NCBI GenBank assembly: GCA_026874595.1 | Contig: CM049306.1 | Location: forward strand, 39,868,019 to 39,932,018 | From: Sipunculus nudus | Taxonomy: Eukaryota > Annelida > Sipuncula > Golfingiida > Sipunculidae | Length of the DNA: 64,000 bases | Reading direction: 5' to 3' | Part shown: in pieces, positions 62,701-64,000 of the stretch | Layout of the letters: the number at the start of each line of letters is the position of its first letter | Position numbering within the stretch: the stretch's first letter is position 1 | Program-made: the position numbers and the translations under genes | The notes under the pieces: model-generated | Told to the model about the DNA's origin: nothing | The model's database searches: none | What the model saw: only the letters and a program-made list of their open reading frames with translations

Positions 62701-63095
62701 AAAGATTCTTTAGGCAACAGAGAATAAGACACAAACTTGTAACTTGTCAGTAGTATCTGAATCAAAACAAAGAATATGTGACTGTAATACCCTTAAGTTC
62801 TATGTCAAACTCAAATTAATCTACAAGTATGGGTAAATTTCTTGTCCATCATCTTTTCTTGATACTATAATGGTAGGTATATTATTATTAATTGGGCATC
62901 AAAAAGACATTAGCATATATCTGGATCAAAAACAGTCTTTACTTTTGCCAAATTCAATCTTAAAATGTATACTTTGAAAGTAGGAGCTAAATATTATCTG
63001 CATTAAAATCCACTAGATAAAATGGGAAACCCTGTTTAAAGGATACATTTGTCAAGGTTGATGTGTGTACCATGTCGACCTGGAGTGCCTGCCAT
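41786..63095 (-). CDS. NUP107: Nucleoporin Nup107, complete, 25 coding exons
   Basis: Scaffold subunit of the Nup107-160 (Y) complex of the nuclear pore; binds Nup133 through its C-terminus. Exons 5'-3': 63095-63047, 62519-62487, 61856-61767, 61233-61145, 59734-59687, 59287-59209, 58852-58690, 57690-57555, 55345-55274, 54711-54620, 54121-53932, 53021-52845, 52291-52086, 51660-51612, 51266-51197, 50768-50650, 50141-50006, 49257-49094, 48499-48397, 47510-47422, 46876-46805, 45317-45144, 43789-43721, 42982-42815, 41890-41786 (stop 41788-41786). All junctions are GT-AG and the phases agree: 2742 nt, 913 aa (human 925). Diagnostic segments: LDPDAPIRQ-like [81 protein letters not shown]. All-helical, no membrane segment. 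Exons 1-3 are the least certain; the frame is open upstream of the ATG within the exon. Confidence 0.95.
44174..44640. repeat. Possible inverted-repeat element in a NUP107 intron
   Basis: 'aaaggtgccaaatcaccta' near 44175 is mirrored by 'taggtgattgggcccctt' near 44620, giving imperfect inverted ends around about 460 bp without coding potential. Consistent with a MITE; no target duplication was confirmed. Confidence 0.4.
45551..45950 (-). repeat. Dispersed repeat family C, copy 2 (NUP107 intron)
   Basis: Its reverse complement aligns with 32638-33016 from end to end. It lies in the intron between NUP107 exons 45144-45317 and 46805-46876. Several CpG sites of copy 1 read TG or CA here. Confidence 0.8.
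51340..51516. mobile_element. Small TA-flanked inverted-repeat element in a NUP107 intron
   Basis: Left end 'cagttaaacttgtg', right end 'caagtcccactg' (reverse complement with few mismatches), TA on both sides (51338-51339, 51517-51518); 177 bp, non-coding. It resembles the 18178-18361 element in size, TA target and CAGT/ACTG termini. Confidence 0.65.
55040..55175. repeat. Truncated relative of the 51.3-kb element
   Basis: Contains 'aagaccacc' and 'aaggatggtcttatta' blocks and a 'ccactgtgta' end, in the same order as 51340-51516. The left terminus is not recognisable. Confidence 0.4.
56082..57401. mobile_element. 1.3-kb CpG-rich inverted-repeat element in a NUP107 intron
   Basis: Ends are perfect 16-bp inverted copies ('aatactgtagattcag'), and a second inverted block follows on each side ('tttcgtggtttt' near 56135, 'aaaaccacgaaaa' near 57351). 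If TA is the target duplication the element proper is 56086-57397. The interior (56200-56600) is strikingly richer in CpG than the rest of the intron. No transposase frame was seen, so it is non-autonomous. It lies between NUP107 exons 55274-55345 and 57555-57690. Confidence 0.75.
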
Positions 63096-63115
63096 GACTT
63101 GTGTCCTGTGTAGCA

Positions 63116-63760
63116 CTGAAAAGTAACATTCACTTAGCTGATGATATTATCTATCATATAAAAATGTCTGTCATAAAATTATATCAGGCTTTACCAAAGT
63201 TAAACAAAATTTGAAAGATCTAATGTTGAACTTGCAATGTGCAATAAAAAATGTACATGTGACAGCAACTGAAATTATCCAATAACTAAATAACTAACAA
63301 GGCCTACAGGCCTAATGCGAACCTGTGCATATGGATATACACCAGGTATAACACTTCAGTGCTGAACCAATACTTTTCATATATATGAACAATGCAAGTA
63401 CTAAACATTTTGAACAAGAAACAATACACAAACATCACTCCTGAAATTCTGGCATGGGTGCACACAACACAAAAATTATTGTAGGTGGCACCACCAGTCT
63501 TGTATACGACAAAGCTATTTGACATGTATAAATATGCCCAATTTCAGGCTGATATATCAAATTCCTCCGTAGAATTAAGCAGGCACATACACTTTGCAAA
63601 AGTCATTGTAGATGGCGACACCTGTCTTGTGAACGAGAAAGCCATTAAAGACACATAGACAGGTCAGAATATCAGGCCTCGAGTCTGATGCACCGGGCTG
63701 ACCAGGCTTAGGTGAGAAAGGCTGTTGCCCCAAGTGTACTGTGACAAATTACTGGCTCAG
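63116..63760. other. NUP107 upstream region
   Basis: An acceptor-like 'cttttcag' at 63116-63123 (minus strand) suggests a further, non-coding 5' exon upstream. The stretch has an imperfect direct repeat ('attgtaggtggcaccaccag' near 63479 and 'attgtagatggcgacacctg' near 63605). No core promoter motif can be named with confidence. Confidence 0.4.
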
Positions 63761-63764
63761 GCTA

Positions 63765-64000
63765 CTGCACTGAGTGAACTCTTGACCTGCACCTGGCTAG
63801 ACTGAGTGAACTTTTGACCTGTACTTGGCTGCACTGAATGAACATGAGGTGATCATATGATACTCATGAGGTGATCACATGCTACCCATGAAATGATCAC
63901 ATGCTGCCCATGAGGTGATCACATGCCTTGTGCTATGCTGCACTGATTGAACTCTTGGTCTAAATCTGGCTGCACTGAATGAACTCTTGATCTGTTGCCA
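63765..64000 (+). repeat. Minisatellite of ~40-bp and ~22-bp units, running off the window
   Basis: Units like 'ctgcactgagtgaactcttg' with 'acctgtacttggctg' recur about every 40 bp on both sides of a block of four 22-bp units ('atgaggtgatcacatgctac'), 63845-63925. The array continues past 64000. Confidence 0.8.

Noticed and set aside
1-64000. CRISPR arrays, operons or bacterial-type signals
   Set aside because: The DNA is intron-bearing animal sequence; the tandem repeats lack unique spacers of constant size.

Overview
This is eukaryotic, animal-type genomic DNA. Genes are split by many short GT-AG introns, and simple repeats, transposon remains and dispersed repeats fill most of the space. 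The gene set, the repeat style (A/T-rich introns, tRNA-derived SINE, DIRS-type retroelement, many small terminal-inverted-repeat elements) and the mixed CpG content fit a lophotrochozoan, most likely a mollusc. That assignment is an inference; no species-specific marker was recognised.

Layout. (1) 1-5019, plus strand: the 3' half of a glycoside hydrolase family 3 (beta-xylosidase-like) gene, six exons, entering from outside the window. (2) 5.0-15.2 kb: no recognisable gene; microsatellites and dispersed repeats. (3) 15.2-21.7 kb: a decayed LINE in pieces, with a SINE, a small TA-flanked element, microsatellites and a 1.53-kb hAT-like element (perfect 8-bp target duplication) in or between the pieces. 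(4) 22.28-23.96 kb, plus strand: an intact single-exon family GT61 glycosyltransferase. (5) 24.8-27.4 kb: dispersed repeats. (6) 27.6-28.76 kb, minus strand: an intact 385-codon single-exon gene of unknown function, then a possible orphan exon. (7) 29.4-34.2 kb: polyG-associated repeats, a 21-bp minisatellite, a 335-bp tandem array and other repeats. (8) 34.4-41.1 kb, minus strand: a decayed DIRS-type (tyrosine-recombinase) retrotransposon with gag-like, RT, RNase H and recombinase regions, flanked by inverted repeats and carrying a 602-bp segment of its RT region three times in tandem. (9) 41.8-63.1 kb, minus strand: a complete NUP107 gene. I could join 25 exons with consistent phases into 2742 nt (913 codons plus stop), close to the 925 residues of the human protein. 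(10) 63.1-64.0 kb: NUP107 upstream region and a minisatellite running off the window.

The host genes are not functionally linked: a secreted or lysosomal glycosidase, a Golgi/ER glycosyltransferase, an unknown basic protein and a nuclear pore scaffold subunit. The most informative structures are in the repeats. These are the tandemly triplicated RT segment, whose copies share the same inactivating lesions; the palindromic mini-element next to the DIRS element; and a dispersed repeat with one copy in a CpG-poor NUP107 intron and one outside it, which lets CpG decay be compared directly.
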